Of a DNA stretch of 59,902 nucleotides, positions 1 through 8,468 are shown in pieces. The notes beneath the pieces were generated by a model. That model worked only from the letters and a program-made list of their open reading frames with translations, searched no databases and was not told where the DNA came from. The translations under genes and the position numbers were made by a program. Source of the stretch: Planctomycetota bacterium (GTDB lineage: Bacteria; Planctomycetota; UBA1135; GCA-002686595); contig VGYZ01000014.1 in the NCBI GenBank assembly GCA_016872795.1, positions 1 through 59,902 on the forward strand, given 5' to 3'. Within the stretch, counting starts at the first letter, position 1. Each line of letters begins with the position of its first letter.

Positions 1-942
1 GCCGTGATCGCGCTGCGGGCGCGAGCGAGCCGGGCCGAGCTCGTCGCGGCGGCGCGCGCGGGCGCGAGTCGCGCGCTCGCGACGGGCACGACCTGCGTGC
101 TCGACGTCGACACGACTTCGGCCGCGGCGCGCGCTCTGGCACGGCATTCGATTCGTTCCGTGGTGCTGCGTGAAGTGCTCGATGCGCACGATGTAGCGCG
201 CACGCAGCCTGCGCTGGACGGTGTGCGACGCCCCCTGCGTGCTGCGGGTCGCCGGCGCGAAGGGCTTTCGCCGCACGCGCCGTTCACGGTGAGTCCGGAA
301 CTGCTCGCGGGCGCCGCGGCCATCGCTCGCTCGCGCGCGCTGCCCGTGCAGATGCACTGGTCCGAGACCGAGGCGGAAGTGCAGTGGATGGCGTCGGGTA
401 CCGGTCCGCTCGCGGGCTTGCTCGGTGCCTCGCCGCGGCGCTCGGCGCTCGACCTGCTCGAGGCCGCGGGGTTGCTCGGGCCGGGGCTCTCGCTCGTCCA
501 CGGCAACATGCCCGCGCGCGGCGAGGCGCGGCGGCTGGCGCGGCGCGGTGTCACGCTCGTGCACTGTCCCGGCAGCCACGCGTGGTTCGAGCGCGAGCGC
601 TGGGACTGGCGCGGCTACGCGCGCGCCGGCGTGGAGGTTGCGCTCGGGACCGACTCGCTCGCGAGCAACGAGGATCTCGATCTGCGCCGGGAGCTGAGAC
701 TGGCGGCGCAGGCCCAGCCCTGGCTGTCGCCCGAGGCGCTGTGGCGCTCCGCGACGGTGGCCGGAGCGAGGGCGGCGGGGGCGAGCGATCGGCTCGGTCG
801 TCTCGAGCCCGGTTTTGCGGCCGATTTCCTGCTGCTCCCGGCCCGGGCTCGCTCGGCTCGCGCGGCGCTCGAGGAGCTGTGCCTCGGCGCGACCGAGGTC
901 GGCGCGGTGTGGGTTGAGGGGCGGCATGTTCCGAGCCGATAG
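1..942 (+). CDS. Amidohydrolase (SsnA/chlorohydrolase-like deaminase), 5' truncated
   Basis: The frame is open from the window edge to TAG at 940-942, so at least the N-terminal part, including the first HxH metal motif, lies outside. The visible 313 codons carry the rest of the subtype of metal-dependent hydrolases that includes SAH/cytosine deaminases and AtzA/TrzA: HWSETE (His near residue 118), LVHGN (His near 166), LVHCPGS and the catalytic Asp in GTDSLASN (Asp near 217). The C-terminus has the family's GRLEPGFAADFLLL segment, the composite beta domain. Such enzymes hydrolyse an amidine or exocyclic amine on a ring; the substrate cannot be read from the sequence. Family sure, substrate unknown. 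Confidence 0.85.
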   Translation, partial: AVIALRARASRAELVAAARAGASRALATGTTCVLDVDTTSAAARALARHSIRSVVLREVLDAHDVARTQPALDGVRRPLRAAGRRREGLSPHAPFTVSPELLAGAAAIARSRALPVQMHWSETEAEVQWMASGTGPLAGLLGASPRRSALDLLEAAGLLGPGLSLVHGNMPARGEARRLARRGVTLVHCPGSHAWFERERWDWRGYARAGVEVALGTDSLASNEDLDLRRELRLAAQAQPWLSPEALWRSATVAGARAAGASDRLGRLEPGFAADFLLLPARARSARAALEELCLGATEVGAVWVEGRHVPSR

Positions 943-1031
943 AAGCCGCGAGGATGCACCGGCGCGGTTGGTGCGCTACCTTCTTCCGCGCCCGCGTCGT
1001 TGCTTTCCGCGAAGGCCTATCCAACTCCTCC

Positions 1032-2042
1032 ATGACTTCCTTTGTGTCCGACGCTGGCGCCTGCGCCGCCGCACTCGAGCTCCTGCGAGAGAGCCAGCGT
1101 TTCGTCCTGTGCGGTCATGAGCGCCCCGACGGCGATGTGCTCGGAGCTCAGGCGGCGCTGCACAGCGTGCTCGAGCGACTCGGCAAGAGCGTGTCGATCA
1201 TCAACTCCGATCCGCTGCCGTCGCAGCTCGACTACCTCGGCGAGGGCACGACCTACCGCGTCTACGACGGCGGACAACTGCCGGCGCACGATGTCGCGGT
1301 GATGCTCGACTTCAACGAACTCGAGCGCACGGGGCCGATGGCCAAGCCGCTCGCGGCTGCGCGCTCGCGCAAGCTCGTCATCGACCACCACATTTTCGAG
1401 AGCCAGCCGTGGTGGGATGCCGCGTACATCGATGTGCGCGCGGCGGCGACGGGGTTGCTCGTGCGGCGCATCGCGCGCGACCTCGGCGTGCCGCTCGACC
1501 TGCGCGCTGCGCACGGCGTGTACACCTCGATCGTCGCGGACACCGGCTGGTTCAAGTACTCGAACACCGACGCGGAGACATTCGCGGCCGCCAGCGAGGC
1601 GGTGCACCTCGGCGTCGAGCCCGCGCGGCTGTACAACTCGATCTACCAGCGCCAGAGCCGCCAGCACCCGCTCGGCATCTCGCGCGCGCTCTCGCGCCTC
1701 GAGTACTACGCCGACGGCCGCCTCGCGGTGGTCGACCTTCCGCAGGCGCGCGAAGGCGAGGTGGAGCTCACCGACGGCGACGATGTGCTCGACCTCCTGC
1801 GCGCCGTCGCGCGCGTCGAAGTCGTGCTGTTCCTGCGCGAGCAAAAGGACGGTGCGGTCAAGCTCTCCGCGCGCAGCAAGACGGACTTCAATGTGCACAG
1901 CCTCGTGCGGCGCTTCGGCGGTGGCGGGCACGCCAAGGCGTCCGGCGCGACCTTCACCGGCGCCGGAATCGCGGATGTGCGCGCGCGGCTCGTCGCGGCG
2001 GCGCTCGAGGTGTTCGCCGAGCGCGGAGCCGCCGCGCGATGA
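1032..2042 (+). CDS. nrnA: DHH/DHHA1 phosphoesterase (NrnA-like nanoRNase/pAp phosphatase)
   Basis: 336 aa. Order of motifs: GHERPDGD (28-35), MLDFNE (Asp near 93), the signature IDHH (117-120), VADTGWF (168-174) and a C-terminal DHHA1 domain with FGGGGHAKASG near 305. This is the full set for the bacterial NrnA type, which degrades 2-5 nt RNA and 3'-phosphoadenosine 5'-phosphate in the cytoplasm. I use the ATG at 1032 because the homologous region begins directly after it; an in-frame ATG at 954 would add 26 residues with no family similarity. Its TGA overlaps the next gene's ATG in ATGA, so the two are probably translated together. Confidence 0.9.
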   Translation: MTSFVSDAGACAAALELLRESQRFVLCGHERPDGDVLGAQAALHSVLERLGKSVSIINSDPLPSQLDYLGEGTTYRVYDGGQLPAHDVAVMLDFNELERTGPMAKPLAAARSRKLVIDHHIFESQPWWDAAYIDVRAAATGLLVRRIARDLGVPLDLRAAHGVYTSIVADTGWFKYSNTDAETFAAASEAVHLGVEPARLYNSIYQRQSRQHPLGISRALSRLEYYADGRLAVVDLPQAREGEVELTDGDDVLDLLRAVARVEVVLFLREQKDGAVKLSARSKTDFNVHSLVRRFGGGGHAKASGATFTGAGIADVRARLVAAALEVFAERGAAAR

Positions 2043-2800
2043 AGCTCGCGCTCATCTCGGACCTGCACGCCAACCGCGAGGCGCTCGACGCCGTGCTCGC
2101 GGACATCGCCAAGCGGTCCGTGGAGCGCATCTTCTGTCTCGGCGATGTGGTCGGCTACGGGCCCGAGCCCGAGTACTGCGTCGATGTCGTGCGCGAGCGC
2201 TGCGCGCTGTGCTTGATGGGCAACCACGACGAGGCGCTGTTCCGCGACGCCTCGGACTTCAATCCCCACGCGCGTGGCGCGATCGACTTCACACGCGCGC
2301 GCATGGAGCCGCGCTGGTACTCGGGCGGCGACAAGAAGCTGCGCTGGCGCTTCCTGAAGGGCCTCCCGCTGACGCATGTCGAGGGGCGCTTCCTGTTCGT
2401 GCACGGCTCGCCGCGCGATCCGGTGCGCGAGTATGTGCTCTCGACGGACGGGTTCCTCAACCCCGAGAAGTTGCGCGCCGTGTTCGGCAGCTTCGAGGGC
2501 ATCGCGCTCGCCGGGCACACGCACCATCCCGGCCTGCACGACGAGGAGCTGCGCTTCCACGGGCTCGCGGGCGCCGACGAGCTCACGCTCGAGCTGCCGC
2601 CGGGCGCCAAGCGCTTCATCAATGTCGGATCAGTCGGGCAGCCGCGCGATTCCGACAACCGCGCTTGCTACGCGGTGCTCGAGGACACGCGCATCACGTG
2701 GTACCGCGTGCCCTACGACTTCCAGCTCACTGCCGAGAAGATCCTGCGCACGGGCGCGCTGAGCGAAGTGCTCGCGCGGCGCCTGTCGATGGGGAAGTGA
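2039..2800 (+). CDS. Calcineurin-like metallophosphoesterase (YfcE/MJ0936 type)
   Basis: 253 aa. The dinuclear metal motifs are present: SDLHAN (Asp8, His10), GDVVGYGP (Asp36), GNHDE (Asn62, His63), then VHGSPRD and GHTHHP. The GDVVGYGP...NHD spacing is typical of small single-domain bacterial phosphodiesterases of the DNA-repair-exonuclease-like family. It overlaps the DHH gene by 4 nt (ATGA) and ends at a hairpin shared with the convergent proline dehydrogenase gene. Coupling to NrnA suggests a nucleotide phosphodiester or phosphate substrate, but this is inference. Confidence 0.85.
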   Translation: MKLALISDLHANREALDAVLADIAKRSVERIFCLGDVVGYGPEPEYCVDVVRERCALCLMGNHDEALFRDASDFNPHARGAIDFTRARMEPRWYSGGDKKLRWRFLKGLPLTHVEGRFLFVHGSPRDPVREYVLSTDGFLNPEKLRAVFGSFEGIALAGHTHHPGLHDEELRFHGLAGADELTLELPPGAKRFINVGSVGQPRDSDNRACYAVLEDTRITWYRVPYDFQLTAEKILRTGALSEVLARRLSMGK

Positions 2801-2809
2801 GCGGCGGGG

Positions 2810-2837
2810 GCCGACCTGCGCGCGGGCGCGCGTCGGC
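2810..2837. terminator. Bidirectional hairpin between convergent genes
   Basis: GCCGAC pairs with GTCGGC and, after a 2-nt bulge (CT), GCGCGC pairs with GCGCGC. The hairpin fills the gap between the metallophosphoesterase stop (2800) and the proline dehydrogenase stop (2838). No U-run on either side. Position and symmetry suggest a shared terminator. Confidence 0.55.
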
Positions 2838-3737
2838 TCAGCTCAAGCCCAGCGTGGCGCGCAGGACATTGCCGAAGATGGCGGGATTCTTGCGCATGCG
2901 GCGCAGCGAGTACGGCTTCCACTCCGGACCGAACGGCACATAGATGCGCACCGTGTGGTTGGCGTCCTGCCAGCGCTTCCACAGCGGCTCCTGCACGCCG
3001 AGCAGCATCTGGAACTCGTAGCCCGAGCGCGCGATGCCCTTGTGCTTGGCGATCGCGGCGCAGCGGTCACCCATGTCGGCGTCGTGGGTGGCGAGCGCGA
3101 CGAAGGCTCCGCGCTCGAAGAGCTGCTGCGTGCAGGCGATGTAGGCCTGCCGGATCGGCTCGGGCTCGGTGTGCGCGATCGCGGCGGGCTCGAGGTAGAT
3201 GCCCTTCACCATGCGCACATTCAAGGGACCGGGGGCGAGCTTCGCGATGTCGTCCGGCGTGCGGAACAGGCGCGACTGCAGCACGATGCCGATGTTGTCG
3301 TGTTCCTTGCGCAGCTCCTCGAAGATGCGCAGCGTCGCGTCCGTCGTGCTCGCGTCTTCCATTTCCACGCGCAGGAACAGCGAGCGCTGCTTGCAGGAGC
3401 GCGCGAGCGTCCTGTAGTTCGCCAGAGCGAGCTGCTCGGAGGAGCGCAGGCCTAGGTGAGTCGGCTTGACCGAGACATAGGCGTCGAGCTTTGCGGCGAC
3501 CACGGCCTGCGCAGCCTCCTCGTACTCGCGCACGACGCGGCTCGCCTGCTCCAGGCCGTTCACATCTTCGCCGAGGACATCGATCACGCCGCCGTGGCCG
3601 CGCTGCTGCAGGGTCTTCAGGCGCGCGATGGCGGAGTCGAGTGTCTCGCCGGCCACATAGCGCTTCGCCACCCGCCACAGGATGGGCTTGGGTACGTGCG
3701 GCATGACCTTCATCACGGTCGAGTGGAGGAGCGGCAT
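2838..3737 (-). CDS. Proline dehydrogenase (monofunctional)
   Basis: 299 aa, close to the ~300 aa of the stand-alone PRODH of Thermus and Bacillus. It oxidises proline to pyrroline-5-carboxylate with FAD, passing electrons to the membrane quinone pool. Family motifs: VSVKPTHLGL, RVEMED, VRMVKGIYLE, THD, YEFQMLLG and a C-terminal VRIYVPFGPEWKPY followed by SLRRMRKNP, which carries the substrate-binding Arg pair. ATG at 3737 is preferred; ATG at 3713 (MKVM) is possible. No pyrroline-5-carboxylate dehydrogenase is adjacent, so the pathway's second step must be encoded elsewhere. It diverges from cutA across 67 bp. Confidence 0.92.
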   Translation of the reverse strand: MPLLHSTVMKVMPHVPKPILWRVAKRYVAGETLDSAIARLKTLQQRGHGGVIDVLGEDVNGLEQASRVVREYEEAAQAVVAAKLDAYVSVKPTHLGLRSSEQLALANYRTLARSCKQRSLFLRVEMEDASTTDATLRIFEELRKEHDNIGIVLQSRLFRTPDDIAKLAPGPLNVRMVKGIYLEPAAIAHTEPEPIRQAYIACTQQLFERGAFVALATHDADMGDRCAAIAKHKGIARSGYEFQMLLGVQEPLWKRWQDANHTVRIYVPFGPEWKPYSLRRMRKNPAIFGNVLRATLGLS

Positions 3738-3804
3738 GGAAACCAAGAGTCTAGGTTCGGCGGCAACGCTGGCACAGAGGCGCGGCGAGCGTAGGATCAA
3801 GTCC

Positions 3805-4143
3805 ATGGATGCCGCGCCGGACGCCGCCCGTTGGGTCGTTTCGACCGTTGCGGACGAGACGGCGGCGCGCGCGCTGGCCCGCGCGCTCGTCGAGCGGCGG
3901 CTGGTGGCCTGCGTGACCTGTTTGCCCGGTGCGACGAGTTTGTACCGATGGGAGGGCATGGTGCACGAGGACACGGAGGTGGTGCTCTTCGCCAAGACCA
4001 CTGCGGCGCGTGTCGCGGACCTCGAGCACGCCTTCGCCGAGCTGCATCCGTACAAGGTGCCTGAGCTGCTCGTGCTCGAACCGGCGCATGTCGGCGCGCC
4101 GTACCTCGCGTGGTTGCGCGCGGCCGTCGCGGAGGAGCGGTGA
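3805..4143 (+). CDS. cutA: Divalent-cation tolerance protein CutA
   Basis: 112 aa, the usual size. It shows the CutA pattern: STVADETAARALARALVERRLVACV near the N-terminus (read in segments), YRWEG, and the C-terminal SYKVPEL-like segment LHPYKVPELLVLEP. CutA forms a ferredoxin-fold trimer; its role is still unclear despite the historic link to copper tolerance. ATG at 3805 begins just before the conserved fold and follows AGGATC. The stop overlaps the GTG of the next gene (GTGA). Confidence 0.9.
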   Translation: MDAAPDAARWVVSTVADETAARALARALVERRLVACVTCLPGATSLYRWEGMVHEDTEVVLFAKTTAARVADLEHAFAELHPYKVPELLVLEPAHVGAPYLAWLRAAVAEER

Positions 4144-5720
4144 GCCTCGACGCGGCGCACGCGGCGCTGCGGCAGCACGGAGCCGACCCGCGCGTGGCGC
4201 GTTTTGGCCGCTGGGCGGGCGCGCTCGCGTTCGCGGCGTTGCTCCTGTGGCCGGGACTCGGGCTCGAGCCCTTGCAGCGGCGCACGGCGGCGGTCACGGC
4301 GCTCACGGCGATCCTGTGGCTCACGAGCGCGATCCCGCTCGGTGCCGCATCGCTCGTGCCCGTGGCGCTCCTGCCGCTCCTCGGCGTGCTGCCCGCGCGC
4401 GAGGCGGCCGCGGTGTACTTCAACGACATCGTGATGCTGTTCTTCGCGGCCTCGATCGTCGCGTCGGGGCTCGAGCACTGGGGCGTGCACCGGCGCATGG
4501 CGCTCGCCGTCGTCGACGCGGTCGGCACGCGGCCTCGCGCGCTGGTGCTCGGCTTCACGGCGGCGACGGCGTTCATCTCGCTGTGGATCAACAACACGGC
4601 GGCGACGCTGCTCATGTACCCGATCGGGCTGGCGGTGATCACGACGCTGTCTGCGGAGCGCGCGGGTGCGTTTCCGGTCGCGCTGTTGCTCGGCATCGCC
4701 TATGGCTCTTCGATCGGCGGAGTCGCCACGCCGGTCGGCACCGCGCCCAACAACATCCTGCTCGGCACGCTCGGCGAGCTGTATCCGCAGGCGCCGACGA
4801 TCTCGTTCGGGAGCTGGGTCGCGGCGTGGCTGCCGTTCGCGGCGCTCTACATCGTCGCGCTGTGGTGGCTGCTCACGCGCGTGTGCCTGCGCGTGCACGA
4901 CGGCGAGCTGGCAGCGGGCGAGGTCGTGAAGCGCGAGCGCGCGGGACTCGGGCGCATGAGTCCGGGCGAGATGCGCATGAGCTTCGTGTTCGTGCTCACG
5001 GCCGTGCTGTGGGTGACGCGCGAGGAGCTCGACATCGGCGCGCTCGCGCTTCCCGGCTGGGGGCAGCAGCTCGCGCAGTGGCAGGCGGACGGCGTCGTCG
5101 GAGCGAGCGTCCAGTCGCTCGGCAAGTATGTCAGCGATGCGACCGTCGCGCTCGCGGTCGCCGTCGCGTGCTTCCTCGTGCCTTCGGGCGAGGGCCGCGG
5201 GGTGCGGCTGCTCGATTGGGACGCGGTGCAGCGGCGCATGCCGTGGGATGTTCTCTTGCTCTTCGGCGGCGGCTTCTGCCTCGCGCGCGGCTTCGAGGCC
5301 AGCGGGCTCGACCGCGCGCTCGGTCACGCGCTCTCGCCGCTGCTCGCGGGTCTGCCGTCGTTTGCCGTGGTGCTCGCCGTTGCCGCCTTCATGACGCTGT
5401 TCTCCGAGCTCGCTTCGAACACGGTGCTCACCAATCTGATGCTGCCGGTGCTCGCGCAGATGGCGGTGCAGGGCGGCATGGATCCGCGCTTCTTGATGGT
5501 GCCAGCGACCATCGCTGCATCGCTGGGGTTCATGCTGCCGGTGGCGACGCCACCCAACGCGATCGTGTTCTCGAGCGGGCGCATCTCGATGGGGACGATG
5601 GTGCGCGTGGGCTTGTGGGTCGACCTCGTCGGGGTGCTGCTCTTGGCGCTCGTGTACGAGCTGTGGGGGCGCTGGGTGCTCGGCATCGGCATACAGCCGC
5701 CCGACTGGGCGCGTCCCTGA
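4140..5720 (+). CDS. SLC13/DASS-family carboxylate (or sulfate):Na+ symporter
   Basis: 526 aa from the GTG at 4140, which overlaps the cutA stop in GTGA. About 11-12 hydrophobic segments. It carries the DASS substrate and sodium signatures: an SNT-type motif as INNTAATLLMYP, GSSIGGVATPVGTAPNNI in the first repeat, and SELASNTVLTNLMLP with GFMLPVATPPNAIV in the second. Known members import dicarboxylates, citrate or sulfate with sodium. The TPVGTAPN and TPPNA pairs favour a carboxylate, but specificity is uncertain. A hairpin follows directly after the stop. Confidence 0.9.
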   Translation: MSLDAAHAALRQHGADPRVARFGRWAGALAFAALLLWPGLGLEPLQRRTAAVTALTAILWLTSAIPLGAASLVPVALLPLLGVLPAREAAAVYFNDIVMLFFAASIVASGLEHWGVHRRMALAVVDAVGTRPRALVLGFTAATAFISLWINNTAATLLMYPIGLAVITTLSAERAGAFPVALLLGIAYGSSIGGVATPVGTAPNNILLGTLGELYPQAPTISFGSWVAAWLPFAALYIVALWWLLTRVCLRVHDGELAAGEVVKRERAGLGRMSPGEMRMSFVFVLTAVLWVTREELDIGALALPGWGQQLAQWQADGVVGASVQSLGKYVSDATVALAVAVACFLVPSGEGRGVRLLDWDAVQRRMPWDVLLLFGGGFCLARGFEASGLDRALGHALSPLLAGLPSFAVVLAVAAFMTLFSELASNTVLTNLMLPVLAQMAVQGGMDPRFLMVPATIAASLGFMLPVATPPNAIVFSSGRISMGTMVRVGLWVDLVGVLLLALVYELWGRWVLGIGIQPPDWARP

Positions 5721-5721
5721 G

Positions 5722-5738
5722 CGCGGGGAAGTCCCGCG
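5722..5738 (+). terminator. Hairpin after the SLC13 gene
   Basis: CGCGGG, 5-nt loop GAAGT, CCCGCG, starting one base after the TGA at 5720. Six perfect GC pairs and no U-run. Candidate terminator of the cutA-transporter unit. Confidence 0.5.
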
Positions 5739-5820
5739 TCCACGCGGCGGGGCACCCAGGGCGCGCGGGCGCTCTCAAGGCTGCGGAAGGGAGGGTCGAT
5801 GTCGCCCTTGGACCACCATC

Positions 5821-6588
5821 ATGGACCGGTTGATCTTCCAGTGGCTCGCGCTGCTGCTCCCCCTGTGCCTCGCAAGCGTAAAGCCCCGGCGTCGTGCGGA
5901 TGCGAGCGAGCCTGCGACGGAGTGGTTCGTGCTCCAGCGGCCCGCCTCGTCACCGGGCGCGCGTCTTGGGGCCGTCGAGGAGGTCGGCATCGCGGCTCTG
6001 CGGCGTCGTGGCGCGGTCGGCGCTGGCCAGCTCGAGTGGGAGCTGCGCTTCTTCGGCGAGGACACTCGGGTGTCCCATGTCGAGCGCGGGGGCGAGGGCG
6101 CGGCGCGGCTTTCGTGGCGCGAGTGGCGGCCGCGCTCGGGACGAACGCTCTCCGCAGAGCTCGGGCCGACCGGCATCTCGCTCGTCGAGTCCGGCCAGCG
6201 CCAGTCCCTGCGCGCGAGCTTGCCGGCCCCCAGGGACGCACGCTTTCCCATCGCCGTGCTCGAAGCGGCGCGGAGCGGGACGCTCGGGGCAGACCGGATC
6301 GCGTGGCTTGACCCGCTCGCGCGTGCGATCGAGAGGCTCTCCGTGCGCATCGATTTCTCGCCGGAGCCCCAGCCGGACTCTTCGGGCGAAGATGTGCTCG
6401 AGCGGCGCGTGCGCCTTGAACGCGACGACGGGACCACGGCGGCCGAGTGGACCTTCCGTGGCACGCAACTGTGGTCCGCGCGCTGGCAGTCCGGTGGATT
6501 GCAGGCTCGCCGCGTGAGCGCGCAGGAGTGGGAGGCGCGCGTCGGTCGCTGCGGACGGCTCGCGGGAGAGCCTGCTGCGGGACGCTAG
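5821..6588 (+). CDS. Secreted or membrane-anchored protein of unknown function
   Basis: 255 aa. A hydrophobic N-terminal stretch (residues 4-18, IFQWLALLLPLCLAS) looks like a signal peptide or anchor. The rest is charged and beta-rich in appearance, with repeated W(R/T)F/EWELRFFG-type strands and no recognised motif or cysteine pair. Codon use matches the neighbours, which supports coding. It stands alone between the SLC13 gene and the efflux operon. Function not recognised. Confidence 0.6.
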   Translation: MDRLIFQWLALLLPLCLASVKPRRRADASEPATEWFVLQRPASSPGARLGAVEEVGIAALRRRGAVGAGQLEWELRFFGEDTRVSHVERGGEGAARLSWREWRPRSGRTLSAELGPTGISLVESGQRQSLRASLPAPRDARFPIAVLEAARSGTLGADRIAWLDPLARAIERLSVRIDFSPEPQPDSSGEDVLERRVRLERDDGTTAAEWTFRGTQLWSARWQSGGLQARRVSAQEWEARVGRCGRLAGEPAAGR

Positions 6589-6776
6589 GGGCGCGCAGGG
6601 CGCGACCGCGGGCGAGAGGCCGCGGCGCGTGGTGTACGGAACTCGTACGGAGCGCGGGAGCGTTTCACCTTGGACACATCTGCGCCCACTTCTCACCATG
6701 AAGGCCTTGTGGGTCTTGGGGATCCGGCGTATCCGCGCTGCGCCCGCCACTGCGAACGGACCCCGGCAAGCCCCCG
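6589..6776 (+). promoter_or_regulatory. Leader region of the efflux operon with inverted repeat
   Basis: This 188-bp region precedes the efflux operon. It contains a perfect inverted repeat GTACG-N5-CGTAC at 6634-6648, a candidate operator, followed by the least GC-rich part of the region (6660-6700). No convincing -35/-10 pair can be assigned by eye. Confidence 0.35.
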
Positions 6777-8468
6777 ATGCCCCAACCCCACTTCGGCCCG
6801 AGTCTCGCGCGCCAAGCGCTCGCGACCGTCGCCATGCTTGCGCTCGCCGCGGGCGGCTGCAAGAGCGCCCAAGAGCAGCGCGACGATGCCGACCGTCAGG
6901 CCTACGAGATCCTCGAGCAGCGGCGCGTTGACCTCGCTCTGGGGGAAACCGCATTCACGATCGAGCCGCCGATGGACAGCCTGCGCCAGCGGCTCCTGCG
7001 CGGCGAGGCCGTCGGTCGGATGGGGATCGTGCAGATCCTCGACATCGCGGCCGAGAACAGCCGCGACTACCAAAGGCGCAAGGAAGACCTGTACCTCGCC
7101 GCGCTCGACCTGACGCTGGAGCGCTTCCGTTTCGCGCTGCAGTACGACGGCACGCTCGGCGCGCTCTCAAGCGGCGACGGTGCGGGCGCGAGCGATGTCG
7201 ACGGCAGCGCGGGAGCCGCCTTCTCGCGACTGCTCGGCACGGGTGCGTCGATCATCGCGGACATGGGCCTTTCGATGTCGCGCTCGGTATCGACGGGCGA
7301 CAGTTGGGAGCTGGTGGGGGCACCGTTCCTGAGCTTGTCCCAGCCGCTGATGCGCGGCTTCGGAGAGCGCATCGTGCGCGAACCCCTGACGCAGGGCGAA
7401 CGCAATGTCGTGTACGAGCTGCGCGAGTTCGAGCGCTTCCGGCGCACCTTCGCGGTCAATGTCACCAACCTCTACTTCCAGCTGCTGCGCATCGCCGACC
7501 AAGTGCGCAACGAGAAGCTCAACATGGACAATCTGACCGTGCTGCGCGAGCGCAACGAGGCGCTCGCCAACGCGGGACGACTGTCGGGCATCCAGGCGGA
7601 CCAGGCGCGCCAAGACGAGCTGCGCAGCCAGAACCGGCTGATTTCGGCACAGGAGCGCTACGGGACGGCGCTCGACGACTTCAAGGTGTTCCTCGGACTG
7701 CCCGCCGAGGTCGAGTTCGAGATCGAGCAGGACGAGCTCTATTCTCTCGTGATCGACGAGACGCTGACGATCGGCGAGCGTGAGGCGATTTTGGCGGCGC
7801 TGCGGCAGCGTCTCGACTACATGACGGTGCTCGACCAGCTCGTCGACTCCGAGCGCAAGCTGAACATCGCCGCCGACGCGCTGCGCACGCGCATCACGAT
7901 CACCGGGACGGGCTCCGCGAACTCCACGCCGAACCAGCCCTTCGAGTACGCGAAGGACGATGTGTCGTGGACTCTGCGGGCCGACATCGACTTGCCGTTG
8001 CAGCTCGTCGCCGAGCGCAACCAATACCGAGGGGCGATCATCAATGTCGAGCGCGCGCGTCGCAGCGCCGAGGAATTGGCCGACCGCATCACGGCCGAAC
8101 TGCGCGCCAGCCTGCGTCAGGCGCTCACGCGCCGACAGTCCGTCGAGATTCAGGCCGGCGCCGTGGTGCTGAACGAGCGCCGCATCGAGAGCGCGACGCT
8201 CAACTTGCAGGCCGGCCGCGCGAGCACGCGTGACATCCTCGAAGCGCAGCAGGCGCTCGTCGATGCGCGCAACTCGCTGACGAGCGCTCGTGTCGACTAC
8301 TACCTCTCGCAGCTCGCGCTCTGGCGCGACATGGAGTTGCTGCGGGTGGAGGAGCAGGGCCTGCGCTTCGCACGCGAGGGGCTCGCTGTCGCTTCCGCTT
8401 CCGCACCGGCTCCCGAAGCCCCGAACAACGCACTCGCCGGCGAGTCCGGCGCGCAGGAGACGCGATGA
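6777..8468 (+). CDS. TolC-family outer-membrane efflux lipoprotein
   Basis: 563 aa. The signal peptide ends in a lipobox (LAAGGC, Cys28), so it should be a lipoprotein like NodT/OprM-type channels. Two outer-membrane efflux repeats follow, with long alpha-helical stretches: residues near 230-300 (RNEKLNMDNLTVLRERNEAL and on) and near 430-540, where ERRIESATLNLQAGRASTRDILEAQQALVDARNSL has the AGRAS-DILEAQ pattern of TolC repeats. It probably forms the outer-membrane tunnel for the MacAB-like pump encoded directly downstream. Its TGA overlaps the adaptor start (ATGA). Confidence 0.88.
   Translation: MPQPHFGPSLARQALATVAMLALAAGGCKSAQEQRDDADRQAYEILEQRRVDLALGETAFTIEPPMDSLRQRLLRGEAVGRMGIVQILDIAAENSRDYQRRKEDLYLAALDLTLERFRFALQYDGTLGALSSGDGAGASDVDGSAGAAFSRLLGTGASIIADMGLSMSRSVSTGDSWELVGAPFLSLSQPLMRGFGERIVREPLTQGERNVVYELREFERFRRTFAVNVTNLYFQLLRIADQVRNEKLNMDNLTVLRERNEALANAGRLSGIQADQARQDELRSQNRLISAQERYGTALDDFKVFLGLPAEVEFEIEQDELYSLVIDETLTIGEREAILAALRQRLDYMTVLDQLVDSERKLNIAADALRTRITITGTGSANSTPNQPFEYAKDDVSWTLRADIDLPLQLVAERNQYRGAIINVERARRSAEELADRITAELRASLRQALTRRQSVEIQAGAVVLNERRIESATLNLQAGRASTRDILEAQQALVDARNSLTSARVDYYLSQLALWRDMELLRVEEQGLRFAREGLAVASASAPAPEAPNNALAGESGAQETR

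Noticed and set aside
2838-5327. An 829-codon open frame antisense to the SLC13 and cutA genes, continuous with proline dehydrogenase
   Set aside because: Only the part below 3737 resembles a protein. The rest is Arg/Glu-rich shadow coding typical of third-position GC bias.
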